A DNA stretch of 64,000 nt from Hevea brasiliensis (GCF_030052815.1 NC_079510.1:48884725-48948724), one strand, 5' to 3'. Shown: positions 24,122 to 36,111, counted from the stretch's first letter. Notes: a model not told the origin generated them from the letters alone. Numbers and translations: made by a program.

Positions 24122-24609
24122 CTCCTTTATCTCTTTCTTTCCATAAGGAGAAAGAGAGTGAGATTTTGCAAGAAAGAAGGAGAGGAAGAGAAGCTCGTGA
24201 AATCTGGTTTTGCAGCAGCAGCAGAAGCCGTTTTCTACAACTCTCCAACAGCAGAATCTTCATCATTTTACTGGGTTTTTCTGTTCCTTAACTTAGATTT
24301 TCATTATATCTTCATTTCTATACTTGGGTTTGTTTTGAAACCATGATTTGTGAGTAGATCTTTGAGATTCTAGAGATGGGTTTGTAAATATTACTTTATA
24401 TTGTGTTTTTGAACTGATTTAGTCATTTAAATGAGATTTGCTGCATTTTGATTTATTGCTTGTGAGCTTAATGCCTTGCTTGATGAATGGGCCCTCATTA
24501 AGTTAAGTTTTAATCCTTGACAGATGGACTGAAAAGTGAATGTTTGGGATAGATAATCTTGCAATAAACTTATTTTTCTTGGTGTTAGAGATAAGCTAAG
24601 AGGATTAAG

Positions 24610-24614
24610 GGGAC
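24610..24614. repeat. Target-site duplication GGGAC, left copy (Tat/Ogre element)
   Basis: GGGAC before the LTR at 24615, identical to 35586-35590. The uninterrupted right Athila LTR shows the single pre-insertion site GGGAC at about 47608-47612. Confidence 0.92.
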
Positions 24615-27604
24615 TGTGGGAGGTAGGGGCGTGAGGCGAAATATCATCCATTAGAATTATATAAAATGCACCAGGTAATGCCCAGGAAAGATGGTGGAGT
24701 CACAATGGTCTCACTTAAGTACCACCTCCTTAGACAGCATTTCCTAGACATGCACTTCATACAATCCTAATAGAATCAAACCACTGGTAAGTACCGTCTT
24801 CCCATAACACTACCACGGTACTAAGGATTTATGCCACGAAGGCATAGATAGACAGGAGTCGCCACCCGGGTAATAACCGGGACATATTCAGTGTTTCTTC
24901 CGAGGGTCATGGATGGCAACTTACTCCTTGCAGAGTTTCCACAACCGTCATTACCATAGCCCAATGTATAGGTTCGGGATAGTGGGTTGGTAAGTGGAAG
25001 GTGTTAGGCACCCTTACGCTGGTCTAACCTCGTTAATTGAGTGCAGTCCTCTACTAATGTTTCTAGAAGTCTTGTTTATTATTCCTTTATTAAAATTTAT
25101 CCTAAAAAATGCAATTCTAATCCTACACACGAAAGTAATTCACAAAAAGGGTTGTTGTTTACACACAATTTTCATGCACAAGTAATTCCTATCTATGGTG
25201 TTGCTAATTATTTTATTGATATTTAACTTATGACTAAAATTAATTTATTATTGGGAATTTAATTTACAAACAAATTCAATTTCAAATAACCCTATGTTTC
25301 TATTTAACCTAATTAATTAATTTTCACCAAGTTACCCTAAGGATAATTGAACTAAGTTAATTATGTACATGTGTAATTTATTCTAATATCACATAAGGCC
25401 CAAACAATCACAACCTAATAAAGATTTCTAACATGCAAATTTATTTTACAATTATCAAGTATTAAATTAAATTTATTTACATGCCAATGTTAGTTTAATT
25501 TACAAACAAGATTAATTTTAATTTACAAAGTATTTATTTACATTAATTACATGCAAAAGTCAGTTAAATTAAAAATATTGTTAATTTTAATTTACCAAAT
25601 AAAAGTTCTATTATTACTACAATTTCATGCCAATGGTTATTCAAGAAATTTAGAGCTACTTACCTGTTGGTAAATGCAGTTGCCATTGGGGCAAGCTACC
25701 CTTAAAAAAGGGTCTTCTCTTCTAGTATGGCAATGATATCCCTGGCTTACTCCCGTTTAGCTCCATATAAGCTCCACGCAAATGCCCTCTTTGGTACTTA
25801 CCTTAGGGCTACTTACCAATTTTGTTTGTAATAAAAAATAAATAAACTAAAGAAAATAAAAGAAATAAAGAAAATATTAATAACAATTTACATTGGATTC
25901 TAACTCTAGTCTCCTAAAGGGTTAAGATTCCTAATTAGTTACAACTACCTAATGGTCTAAGTCTTCTAACATGATCCAAACACTTTATAACACTTCTTGA
26001 ATTAAAAGAATACAGAAAATAGATCAAATATCAATTAAAACCTAAGAAAATACAAGAACATGCATAAATATACAATTTTTAAATTCTGGCAGATTAACAG
26101 TAGCAAGAAATTCGATTTTTTAAAAATAGTTAAACATGCCTAAAAATCATAAAAAAATTACAGAAGATAGCCTACATATCATACAATAACATAAAATTTA
26201 TAAATCAAACAAAACCCTAGCCGAATGATCTACATAAATCGTAACTCTTCTAAGTGACAGAATCGTACTACTTTTTTGTAAAATTCATAACTCATTAACC
26301 ACAAAAGATATGAATGCAAAACCAATTGGAAAAGATTCATAAGATTTTGAAGTTAATTTTAGACACTAGATTTGCACAAAAATATTAAGGAACAAGGGAG
26401 ATATGGGCTCCACAAGTCGAATATCCTGCAAATCAGATTTTACAGGAATCCTAACTTCAAACAGCCATAACTTACAAAATATTAAAATTTTTTTAGTGAT
26501 TCTTGAGCCTAAAATTAATGGAATTTCGTGTAGAATATGAATGTAATTTTTTCAAATTTTTTACAGATTCAGAAAATAAAGAAAAATAATAAAAATACGA
26601 GAGACAGAAACTAAACATGTGCAGAGTTGTGTATCCCCTCAAATTAAACATGATTACATGATCTATATGAACATATAAAATAAATTGAAGACAAAGAGCA
26701 TAGAATTAAAATATTGTGTGGCATAGATCTTGAATCTTGAAAAGAAAACAACAAAAACTGACCTTCCAGAAATCTTGTATGAAAATCTTCTTGAAGAAAA
26801 GAAAAAATAAGGAAAAACTCAAAAAGTCTTGAATATCTCCAAATTTCCTGTAGCTCTGAATTTTCTCTTCCTCTTTCCTTTCATCCTCCCCTCTTCTCTT
26901 CTCTAGTAGGGTATTTATAGGGTTTTGGGAGAGAGGTGTGATAGGGTTTGGAGTCTTAGGATGATAAAGTTTAGATGACTTAAACAACTACAATTGCAGA
27001 GTTCGAATAAGACTGGGATATGGGTGAGGTGTTTCAACCAATAGGAAGACAGGAAAAAATGGAAGGCACCAATAGGGAATGAGGAAGAGGTGTGGTAGGA
27101 TTTGGAGTCTTAGGGTGATAAAGTTTAGATGACTTAAACAACTACGATTGCAGAATTCGAATAAGACTGGGATATGGATGAGGTGTTTCAACCAATAAGA
27201 AAACAGGAAAAAAAAAATGGAAGGCACCAATAGGGAGTGAGGAAGAGAGTGGGGCCAAGGAGGAGAGAGATATTTTATTATTTTAATTTTTTTAAAAAAA
27301 TAATTAAATGGGTCCCATTTAAAATTCCTAACTAGGCTTTCTTAGGCCCATAGAGCCCAATTAAACTTAATTAGATCCATTTAAGAACTACCCATATTAA
27401 ATTTAAACAAAATAAAATTTTATTTAAATTTAATTAAATTAATTTCCCCAAAACTTTATTATTATTTTTATTTTTTCAAGATCATGCCACGGAATTAATA
27501 ATTCAGCTCCATGCCTTCAATTATATCTTACAGTCATATAATTTTTCATCATCGGGTTTCCCACGGCCTCAATGCACATACTCATCACAAATTAAGGGTC
27601 TACA
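24615..27604 (-). repeat. Tat/Ogre-type 3' LTR (left copy)
   Basis: Differs from the right copy by a few substitutions, an extra stretch of about 18 bases near 25696-25715 and small indels near 24990-25050. It contains a 154-base tandem duplication (26936-27245) present in both copies. A purine-rich part around 26860-26900 (minus strand) ends at GTAGGGTATTTATAGGG on the plus strand. Confidence 0.95.
26936..27245. repeat. 154-base tandem duplication inside the Tat/Ogre LTR (left copy)
   Basis: The word GGAGTCTTAGG and the following 140 bases recur 154 bases later (26950 and 27104) with few differences. The right LTR carries the same duplication (about 34912-35230), so it arose before this copy transposed. 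Confidence 0.85.
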
Positions 27605-27620
27605 GTTTGCCCCCCACTTT
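27605..27620 (-). other. Polypurine tract of the Tat/Ogre-type element
   Basis: Minus-strand AAAGTGGGGGGCAAAC directly before the LTR start TGTAGACCC, a Tat/Ogre-like arrangement. Confidence 0.8.
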
Positions 27621-27717
27621 GGCGAAAGTTGAAATCAATGCGAAAGCATTGCTCAAGTTTCGTCAAAGTGAAACTCAAAAATCTAATAACTATGAAACAT
27701 TGGCTATGAGGATCAAG

Positions 27718-27966
27718 TATATCTTGCTCGGTCGATATACTCTATGTTATGAGACTAGCTACGGTCTCATAACAGTAATAACTGTGTCATGTGAAAAATG
27801 AGTGTATCTTGCTCTGTCGATACACTTTGCGTCATGAGACTAGCTACTGTCTCATAACAGTGATAACTGTGTCATGTGAAAATTGAGTGCATCTTGCTCT
27901 GTCGATACACTCTGTGTCATGAGACTAGCTATGGTCTCTTGACAATGGCAACTGTGTGATTTGAAA
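27718..27966. repeat. 85-base tandem repeat, three units, in the Tat/Ogre 3' noncoding region
   Basis: The anchor ATCTTGCTC occurs at 27721, 27806 and 27891, exactly 85 bases apart. Each unit carries the near-palindrome TATGAGACTAGCTA...GTCTCATA. Confidence 0.88.
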
Positions 27967-28439
27967 TATTGTGGATTCGTATTTAGGACCGCAGTCCTAA
28001 ACTACCTATGTATCCCCCTCATTATCCTGAGGAAGAATCAGACCCACTCGTAGTTCGACACTTGAAACTGTGGTGATGCATGTTATTCTACGCCTTACAC
28101 ACCTACAGGTGACATGTTGATGCGTGTTCTTCTACGCCTTACACAACTATGCCATGTGCCCTAAACAACGTCTAAGGACTTACCAAAAAAACATCTGTCA
28201 TGAAATATTGTGGGTTCGTATTTAGGACCATGATCCTAAACTACCTACGTATCCCCCTCGCTATCCTGAGGAAGAATCAGATCCACTCGTAGTTCGACAC
28301 TTGAAACTGTGGTGATGCATGTTCTTCTACGCCTTACACACCTACAGGTGACATGTTGATGCGTGTTCTTCTACGCCTTACACAACTATGTCGTGCGCCC
28401 TAAACAACGTCTAAGGACTTACCAAAAAAATATCTAATT
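27962..28439. repeat. 239-base tandem duplication in the Tat/Ogre 3' noncoding region
   Basis: TGAAATATTGTGG at 27962 recurs at 28201 and the two units match to the end (...CTTACCAAAAAAA). Within each unit TTCTACGCCTTACACA also occurs twice. Confidence 0.88.
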
Positions 28440-29444
28440 CGTGATTTGAAAAAAATTGGGATAACTTGATCTCAAAATTCTCTCTGATTTTTGTGCTTCC
28501 TGTATGCTATTTCCTATCATGAGAATGCAAATTTTATTGGAGATTCTATAAAAAAACATAGTCCTCTGAGGGATCTCTTTTGCAAAAACTTTCTTTTAGC
28601 CTCAAAATTTTTGAGAAAAACCATTCACTAAAAAGACTTCCTTAAGGTCACAATACAATTTCCCTCTGATTTTTCTTTTTCTTCTCTCCCCCTATGGTTT
28701 CTTCCTTAACTCATTTCTCTTCCATGAACTCCATTCTTTGTGCCCTAACTTTTGCCTGAAATGCCTTTTTCGGTTTTCATCTCAGCGGGCTTGCTCTAAC
28801 TTTTGCCTAAGCGGCCCTTTCGGGTTTTCCACTTAGCGAGCTCTCTTTTTTCTTTTCTTTTTCTTGTTCTTTTTCTCTTTTTTTTTTCTTTGAAATTAGA
28901 CAATCACCAGGATATTCATATCAAGCACCTATTCTATCATGCTCACAAGACAATAGGTTAAATCAAAACAATGCAGTTCAATTACTTAATCTTTTGATGT
29001 ATCCCTCAAGACACAAACATTCACAATCATAATTAAATAAAACATATTCTTGGTTAATGCAATAAAAACTTCTTTATTTATTCAGGTACACCATTACTCC
29101 CTCTTACATTTAGTTTTGCTAAATTTCTAACCTTCCAAAGTTAGAAATAAGCTTTATAACCTGCCGAATGGCCTTTTCAGGTTTTCCATCCAGATCTTCT
29201 CTCATCTCTCCTTTTGCTTAGACTGCCTTTTGTAGGTTTTCAATCTAGCATTTTTTTTTCTTTTCTTTTCTTTTCTTTTTTCTTTTTCTTTTTTTTTTTT
29301 CGTTCTTTTTTCTTTGACCCTTACTTTTGCCTAGACCGCCTTTTGCAGGTTTTCAGCTTAGCGGGCCTGTCTCACACAAAGTACCATTTAAGCCTGTCTA
29401 AATTGACTGGTTCTTGAAATTCATCCCATCCAGGTCTGATATTC
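28440..29444 (-). other. Tat/Ogre 3' noncoding region with repeated foldback motif
   Basis: No coding frame. The motif TTTTGCCTAAGCGGCC...TTTTCCACTTAGCG occurs in about five diverged forms near 28745, 28800, 29160, 29215 and 29325. CTAAG and CTTAG at its ends can pair. T/C-rich runs lie at 28845-28890 and 29250-29305. Confidence 0.55.
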
Positions 29445-29900
29445 TTACAGTAGCAAGATCTTTTTGACTATGTGTAGACCATCCCAGTTTGGCTTAAACT
29501 TTCCTCTTGGATCAAAAGGGATGGGTCGAGTTTGTTTCACAACCATATCTCCCTCTTTGATCTTTCTTGGCTTCACCTTCTTATTAAAGGCTCTAGTTAT
29601 CTTCCTTTGATAAGCCTGCATATGATACAAGGCTCGCATCCTCTTTTCATCAATCAAAGCTAGTTCTTCATATCTCTTATAGGCCCACTCATTTTCTAGG
29701 ATCTTAGCTTCTAGCATCACTCTTAAGGATTTGACCTCTTGCTTAATGGATAGCACTACTTTAATCCCATACACTAAAGAGAATGGGGTTGCCCTCGTGG
29801 ATGTCCTTGTAATACTACGATACTCTTAAAGAACATAAGGGAGTTTTTCAGGCCAATCCGTATATGTTTCGAACATTTTTTCCCAACTAGAACATTTCCA
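29445..29900 (-). pseudogene. Integrase C-terminal part of the Tat/Ogre-type element
   Basis: The open part 29445-29774, extended upstream through an in-frame stop, reads the end of the integrase core (TRTSTRATPFSLVYGIK) and the C-terminal domain (NKKVKPRKIKEGDMVVK, PRGKFKPNWDG). This text is typical of Tat/Ogre integrases. The zinc-binding N-terminus and the first part of the DDE core are not seen upstream, where the pre-RT linker already appears within 300 bases. Confidence 0.82.
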
Positions 29901-30201
29901 TTCATATGGGGACCACAAATTTCCTGCAAGTATTTCTTTCATTATTTGCTCAGCCTGTTTTTCTATCACACATAAGAGTTTGTAGAATTGTCCCCCAGCT
30001 AAAGTAAGTTGAGTGGCTAATCCATGAATTGTTGCTCTATCTCTTTTGTAGGCTTATTGTGAGTATTCTCTCACTTCCAGAGACCTCCTTATGTCTTCAT
30101 ATCATTTTCCTTCTCCCTCTAGGTCCATATGTGCTACTACTAATCCTTCATAGCATAAAATTTTACTCCTCATTAGGATAACTGGCTAAGTCAACTTTTC
30201 A

Positions 30202-30486
30202 TCACTCTTTTCCTATAGCGACACCAGCGTGGCTTGGGAATCGGCCATCTGATTTTAAGCTCGAGGCATGTGCTTCTTGGTACTTTGTTAACAAGGCTAT
30301 AAATTTATCTCTTTCTTCTTGGGTTAAATCTTCAGCTAACTTAATGTCTTTAGGATTATTTGGTGTACCCAAATTAATAGAGATCGATTTTGATGCATTA
30401 ATAGAAACTGATTCTAAATGATTATGAATGCCATGCATACGTCTATTAGAATAAACATCAAACAAGTAAGCAAAAGGACTGGTCAT
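30202..30486 (-). pseudogene. Pre-RT linker of Tat/Ogre pol
   Basis: An open frame of 94 codons with INLGTPNNPKDIKLAEDLT and a stretch like EERDKFIALLTKYQEAHA, which normally stands just before the reverse transcriptase start in this lineage. Here the RT does not follow. The frame ends and integrase sequence begins about 300 bases later, so RT and RNase H are deleted. Confidence 0.75.
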
Positions 30487-30672
30487 GTTATTGATCTTTG
30501 CCTCAAAATCTTTATCAAGTACATCAGAATTGGAAACATCAGTATCACTACTGTGAGCATTACAAAAGACAAACTCAAACTTAGGAGTGTAACTTTAGGT
30601 TCTTGGCTTCCATGTAGTCTTTAGATCAATGGTGCTGATTTTCTGCTCTAATTCTTTTACATGTGATAACCC

Positions 30673-31200
30673 CTAATCATATGTCAAGGTAATTGCCCCC
30701 TCTTTCAAGAACTTAGGAAGCTTTGACTCTTCTTTCTCTTTTGTTGGCTCATAGCCCAAACCATAACTTGTGATTTGTCCCATCATCTCAAGAAAAGTCA
30801 CCAGACCATTTATACTTTCTCCTAGGCCTGTGCTAAGAAAAAACTCCATCCCTTTCTTCATAGTAACCATTTTTAGATCCATCTAGTTTTTATAGATCTC
30901 AACAACTTGAAAATCAGACACTAGTGGAACTAAACCATCTAGTTTTCATGCAACTACCTCCTCATCAAAATTGGTCCAAACATCCAAAGGACCCTCATCA
31001 TAGCTAGAATTATCACAAATGTCAACAAACATTATAGACTGAGGTTCATTGGGCTTTTGGATTGGTTGGATAGGTTCAGTGGGCTTTTGGATGGGTTGGA
31101 TAAGTTCATTGGGCTTTTGGATGTGTTGGATAAAGTTAATAATTCTGTTAGGGTTATTTGGGGTGATGGAGATCATGTAGAGACTTGGCGTAGGTAGAAA
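30673..31200 (-). pseudogene. Protease-side region of the Tat/Ogre-type element
   Basis: Two open pieces (30673-30882 and 30946-31176). The first carries a G-patch-like MVTMKKGMEFFLSTGLGE...YGLGYEPT, as found between protease and RT in Tat/Ogre polyproteins. The second contains the ten-residue repeat IQKPNEPIQP and an acidic end. The protease active-site motif itself is not visible. Confidence 0.6.
31042..31131. repeat. 30-base tandem repeat, three units, inside the Tat/Ogre polyprotein
   Basis: GGGCTTTTGG at 31051, 31081 and 31111. On the minus strand it encodes a Pro/Gln-rich decapeptide repeat and keeps frame, so it may have been a spacer in the polyprotein. Confidence 0.85.
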
Positions 31201-32583
31201 TTTTGGCTAGGCATGGGGCTTTTGGGTTGATTTTCTGGGTCAATCATCCTTTTGGCATCAATTAGGTCTTAGATATCATGCTTAAGTTAAAAGCATCAAT
31301 CGGTGTCATGACTGTGGGCTTGGTAGGACCGATAACATTGGTTGATATCATAGCTAGGTGGGAGTGGATTTGGTAGTGGTCCGGGTGCTAAGAGCTATAG
31401 GAGGTCTTGAGCTTTGAGACGCTCCAAAACTTCGGATAAGGGTTGGCTAAATTGAAAAAATCTTCTTGGGGTTTGAGACACAATTTGAACCTCAATAACT
31501 TTAATGCCACTTAATTGGCCTACTCTGGGGCCTCTTTCTAAAGTTGACCACAATTGTCTCTTCTAGCTCAAACATCTTGGCATTCAATATTTCATCAAGC
31601 ACGGCCATAATTTCTTCCATCCTAAGTAGTGCAGGTGAAATCCGCACTAGTCTCTTCCCTTTCCTAACCCAAGTGACCTAATTGGAAGTCTCTTTGGTGT
31701 GTTTTGAGGCTATGTTTGCTAAAAAAAAAATAGGATTTAAGAGTTAACCTAAGCATACTATGTACATGAATGCAATGCATGAATGAACCATTTTTTTCTT
31801 TTTTTTCTTTTTTTTTCTTTTTTTTTTTTTTTTTGCCTTTACTTTTACAAAACCAAAACTGAACCATACCAATAGAACCAAAACTAAACCAAAACCAGAC
31901 CATATAAACTGAACTAAAATTGGACCAAAGACAAAATTAAAACCAAAGACAAAAAAAAATCTCAAGAACTGAATCTTCGCCTCCTTATACCTTCAACTCT
32001 CACGTGCAGGGTAAGAAAAAATTCTATCCTAGGCTACGGTACACTGGACACACCAACAGGGGATGGTCCAGGACGATCCTTCCCTCACAAACAAAGGATT
32101 TATATCCTTAAAGTTTAACCATAAGTAAGCATCCTCTTGCTTAACATAGGTTTTGAAATGGACTTGGGCCTATACACACATTGGGCCTATGCATAGGCCT
32201 AGGTTCATTTCAACTACCACTAGAACTTATGGTTTGAACAGTAAGGACATGAATCCAGCACAACAAAAATCTATGGGGTACCTAGGGTTGAAATCTATGG
32301 CTCATGGGCTTTATTGGGTAGGAAAAGGGTCACCCATGCGAGAGCTTGTCCATTAAGCACAACGGCCGGAGCTGTGGCTCTTTTATATACTCGAAGGTAC
32401 GGGCATGGGGTGCTAGCATTCACCAATTCGTCATAGCTCGAGTAGAACCATGGTCTCCTTGGCTAGTACTAACGAGGCTAAAAGGGTAAGGGTGATCCGT
32501 GTGATAGTGTAGTGCAATGCAAAAAGTTTAATAAAGGAATAATATTAGACTAATAAAAACATGTTGGAGTAACTATCCATTTA
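31201..32583 (-). pseudogene. Gag region of the Tat/Ogre-type element, decayed
   Basis: Near 31260-31330 the minus strand shows the gag end motif of this lineage, with HDTD, a stop where Arg is usual, then CF and LKHDI. Further toward the LTR only low-complexity frames remain, including an A-rich run at 31790-31835 that encodes poly-Lys. The gag start cannot be fixed. Confidence 0.5.
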
Positions 32584-32602
32584 GTCCCCAGTGGAGTCGC
32601 CA
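32584..32602 (-). other. Primer-binding site of the Tat/Ogre-type element (tRNA-Arg type)
   Basis: Minus-strand TGGCGACTCCACTGGGGAC lies three bases inside the 5' LTR. It resembles the tRNA-Arg-complementary sites reported for Ogre elements. Confidence 0.75.
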
Positions 32603-32605
32603 AAC

Positions 32606-35585
32606 TGTGGGAGGTGGGGCGTGAGGCGAAATATCATCCATTAGAATTATATAAAATGCACCAGGTAATGCCCAGGAAAGATGGTGGAGTCACAATGGTC
32701 TCACTTAAGTACCACCTCCTTAGACAGCATTTCCTAGACATGCACTTCATACAATCCTAATAGAATCAAACCACTGGTAAGTACCGTCTTCCCATAACAC
32801 TACCACGGTACTAAGGATTTATGCCACGAAGGCATAGATAGACAGGAGTCGCCACCAGTGTAATAAGAGGGATATATTCAGTGTTTCTTCCGAGGGTCAT
32901 GGATGGCAACTTACTCCTTGCAGAGTTTCCACAACCGTCATTACCATAGCCCAATGTCTAGGTTCGGGATAGTGGGTACGTAAGGGGAAGGTGTTAGGCA
33001 CCCCTTACGCCTGGTCTAACCTCGTTAATTCGAGTGCCAGTCCTCTACTAATGTTTCTAGAAGTCTTGTTTATTATTCCTTTATTAAAATTTATCCTAAA
33101 AAATGCAATTCTAATCCTACACACGCAAGTAATTCACAAAAAGGGTTGTTGTTTACACACAATTTTCATGCACAAGTAATTCCTATCTATGGGGTTGCTA
33201 ATTATTTAAATGATATTTACCAGATGACTAAAATTAATTTATTATTGGGAATTTAATTTACAAATAAATTCAATTTCAAATAACCCTATGTTTCTATTTA
33301 ACCTAATTAATTAATTTTCACCAAGTTACCCTAAGGATAATTGAACTAAGTTAATTATGTACATGTGTAATTTATTCTAATATCACATAAGGCCCAAACA
33401 ATCACAACCTAATAAAGATTTCTAACATGCAAATTTATTTTACAATTATCAAGTATTAAATTAAATTTATTTACATGCCAATGTTAGTTTAATTTACAAA
33501 CAAGATTAATTTTAATTTACAAAGTATTTATTTACATTAATTACATGCAAAAGTCAGTTAAATTAAAAATATTGTTAATTTTAATTTACCAAATAAAAGT
33601 TCTATTATTACTACAATTTCATGCCAATGGTTATTCAAGAAATTTAGAGCTACTTACCTGTTGGTAAATGCAGTTGCCATTGGGGCAAGCTACTCTTCTA
33701 GTATGGCAATGATATCCCTGGCTTACTCCCGTTTAGCTCCATATAAGCTCCACGCAAATGCCCTCTTTGGTACTTACCTTAGGGCTACTTACCAATTTTG
33801 TTTGTAATAAAAAATAAATAAACTAAAGAAAATAAAAGAAATAAAGAAAATATTAATAACAATTTACATTGGATTCTAACTCTAGTCTCCTAAAGGGTTA
33901 AGATTCCTAATTAGTTACAACTACCTAATGGTCTAAGTCTTCTAACATGATCCAAACACTTTATAACACTTCTTGAATTAAAAGAATACAGAAAATAGAT
34001 CAAATATCAATTAAAACCTAAGAAAATACAAGAACATGCATAAATATACAATTTTTAAATTCTGGCAGATTAACAGTAGCAAGAAATTCGATTTTTTAAA
34101 AATAGTTAAACATGCCTAAAAATCATAAAAAAATTACAGAAGATAGCCTACATATCATACAATAACATAAAATTTATAAATCAAACAAAACCCTAGCCGA
34201 ATGATCTACATAAATCGTAACTCTTCTAAGTGACAGAATCGTACTACTTTTTTGTAAAATTCATAACTCATTAACCACAAAAGATATGAATGCAAAACCA
34301 ATTGGAAAAGATTCATAAGATTTTGAAGTTAATTTTAGACACTAGATTTGCACAAAAATATTAAGGAACAAGGGAGATATGGGCTCCACAAGTCGAATAT
34401 CCTGCAAATCAGATTTTACAGGAATCCTAACTTCAAACAGCCATAACTTACAAAATATTAAAATTTTTTTAGTGATTCTTGAGCCTAAAATTAATGGAAT
34501 TTCGTGTAGAATATGAATGTAATTTTTTCAAATTTTTTACAGATTCAGAAAATAAAGAAAAATAATAAAAATACGAGAGACAGAAACTAAACATGTGCAG
34601 AGTTGTGTATCCCCTCAAATTAAACATGATTACATGATCTATATGAACATATAAAATAAATTGAAGACAAAGAGCATAGAATTAAAATATTGTGTGGCAT
34701 AGATCTTGAATCTTGAAAAGAAAACAACAAAAACTGACCTTCCAGAAATCTTGTATGAAAATCTTCTTGAAGAAAAGAAAAAATAAGGAAAAACTCAAAA
34801 AGTCTTGAATATCTCCAAATTTCCTGTAGCTCTGAATTTTCTCTTCCTCTTTCCTTTCATCCTCCCTTCTTCTCTTCTCTAGTAGGGTATTTATAGGGTT
34901 TTGGGAGAGAGGTATGATAGGGTTTGGAGTCTTAGGATGATAAAGTTTAGATGACTTAAACAACTACAATTGCAGAGTTCGAATAAGACTGGGATATGGG
35001 TGAGGTGTTTCAACCAATAGGAAGACAGGAAAAAAATGGAAGGCACCAATAGGGAATGAGGAAGAGGTGTGGTAGGATTTGGAGTCTTAGGGTGATAAAG
35101 TTTAGATGACTTAAACAACTACGATTGTAGAATTCGAATAAGACTGGGATATGGATGAGGTGTTTCAACCAATAAGAAAACAGGAAGACAGGAAAAAATG
35201 GAAGGCACCAATAGGGAGTGAGGAAGAGAGTGGGGCCAAGGAGGAGAGAGATATTTTATTATTTTAATTTTTTTAAAAAAATAATTAAATGGGTCCCATT
35301 TAAAATTCCTAACTAGGCTTTCTTAGGCCCATAGAGCCCAATTAAACTTAATTAGATCCATTTAAGAACTACCCATATTAAATTTAAACAAAATAAAATT
35401 TTATTTAAATTTAATTAAATTAATTTCCCCAAAACTTTATTATTATTTTTATTTTTTCAAGATCATGCCACGGAATTAATAATTCAGCTCCATGCCTTCA
35501 ATTATATCTTACAGTCATATAATTTTTCATCATCGGGTTTCCCACGGCCTCAATGCACATACTCATCACAAATTAAGGGTCTACA
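32606..35585 (-). repeat. Tat/Ogre-type 5' LTR (right copy)
   Basis: Near-identical to 24615-27604, starting TGTGGGAGG and ending GGGTCTACA on the plus strand. It carries the same 154/155-base tandem duplication (about 34912-35230). Confidence 0.95.
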
Positions 35586-36104
35586 GGGACTTTCCAAAAT
35601 CAATTAGAGCTTTAATTGGGTCTTTGTTAGGTTTGAAATACCGTGAAAACATGGTTTGATTTAATGAATACGAACTTTGAAGTGCTTGAAAAAGGTTTCA
35701 AAGAACTAAGAATTGATTTCCCTCAAAATTGCAATTTTCATGTGTTTGGCTAAATTAGAGATAAACCACATACAAACAATATTGAAAACCCTATCTCTAA
35801 AATCACTTTAATTTTTATTGAATTTAGATTTAATTCCTCCCAATTTCATAATTAGCAATTTTAATTTAAATTTTGGTAATCTAGTTTAATTAATTTAGTT
35901 AATTGTTTGATTTAGTTTAAATTCCTCAAATACCAGTTTTAATTTTAAATTTCACTTTTAATATCTTTAAATTTTACCATTCTAATTAGCTTATCCTTTT
36001 ATTTCTAATTTAAGCACAATTTCTTGTGGGAACGATATTATTTTTAAAACTATACTAATGTGACTCGTGCACTTGCAGAAGCTACTTCACAGTTAGCACA
36101 ATCA
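35586..36104 (+). repeat. Athila-type 5' LTR, second part (R/U5 side) with GGGAC duplication at its start
   Basis: GGGAC at 35586-35590 is the right target duplication of the Tat/Ogre insertion. The following bases continue the LTR exactly where 24614 left off and match 47613-48124, ending GCACAATCA. Confidence 0.92.
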
Positions 36105-36111
36105 AGTTTTT

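Larger units (their letters stand above)
23627..24614 (+). repeat. Athila-type 5' LTR, first part (U3 side)
   Basis: Aligns with 46627-47612. Contains repeated words of the type CACAACCTGCGACACA and GCTTGTGTCG at 23880-24010, and a TATA box near 24114. It is interrupted after 24614 by the Tat/Ogre insertion and resumes at 35591. Confidence 0.92.
24615..35585 (-). mobile_element. Tat/Ogre-type LTR retrotransposon derivative lacking reverse transcriptase, youngest insertion
   Basis: Very long LTRs of about 2.98 kb (24615-27604 and 32606-35585), nearly identical, begin TGTGGGAGG and end GGGTCTACA on the plus strand. A tRNA-Arg-like primer site at 32584-32602 and a polypurine tract at 27605-27620 fix the minus orientation. 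The 5.0 kb internal region has gag remnants, a protease-side piece, a short pre-RT linker and then the end of integrase; RT and RNase H are missing. It lies inside the left LTR of the Athila-type element, flanked by perfect GGGAC duplications. Confidence 0.9.

Noticed and set aside
24994..25226. Plus-strand frames in the Tat/Ogre LTR, repeated at 32991-33179
   Set aside because: Indels between the two LTR copies shift the start, and there is no family resemblance; not coding.
26706..27230. Minus-strand frames in the Tat/Ogre LTR, repeated at 34682-35118
   Set aside because: They are duplicated only because the LTR is. Low-complexity Lys/Phe text, no domain; the tandem duplication explains the repeats.
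27718..28439. CRISPR-like array
   Set aside because: The 85- and 239-base units are plain tandem repeats without spacers, in a plant retrotransposon.
31744..31965. Minus-strand Lys-rich frame
   Set aside because: It comes from an A-rich run in the decayed gag region of the Tat/Ogre element.
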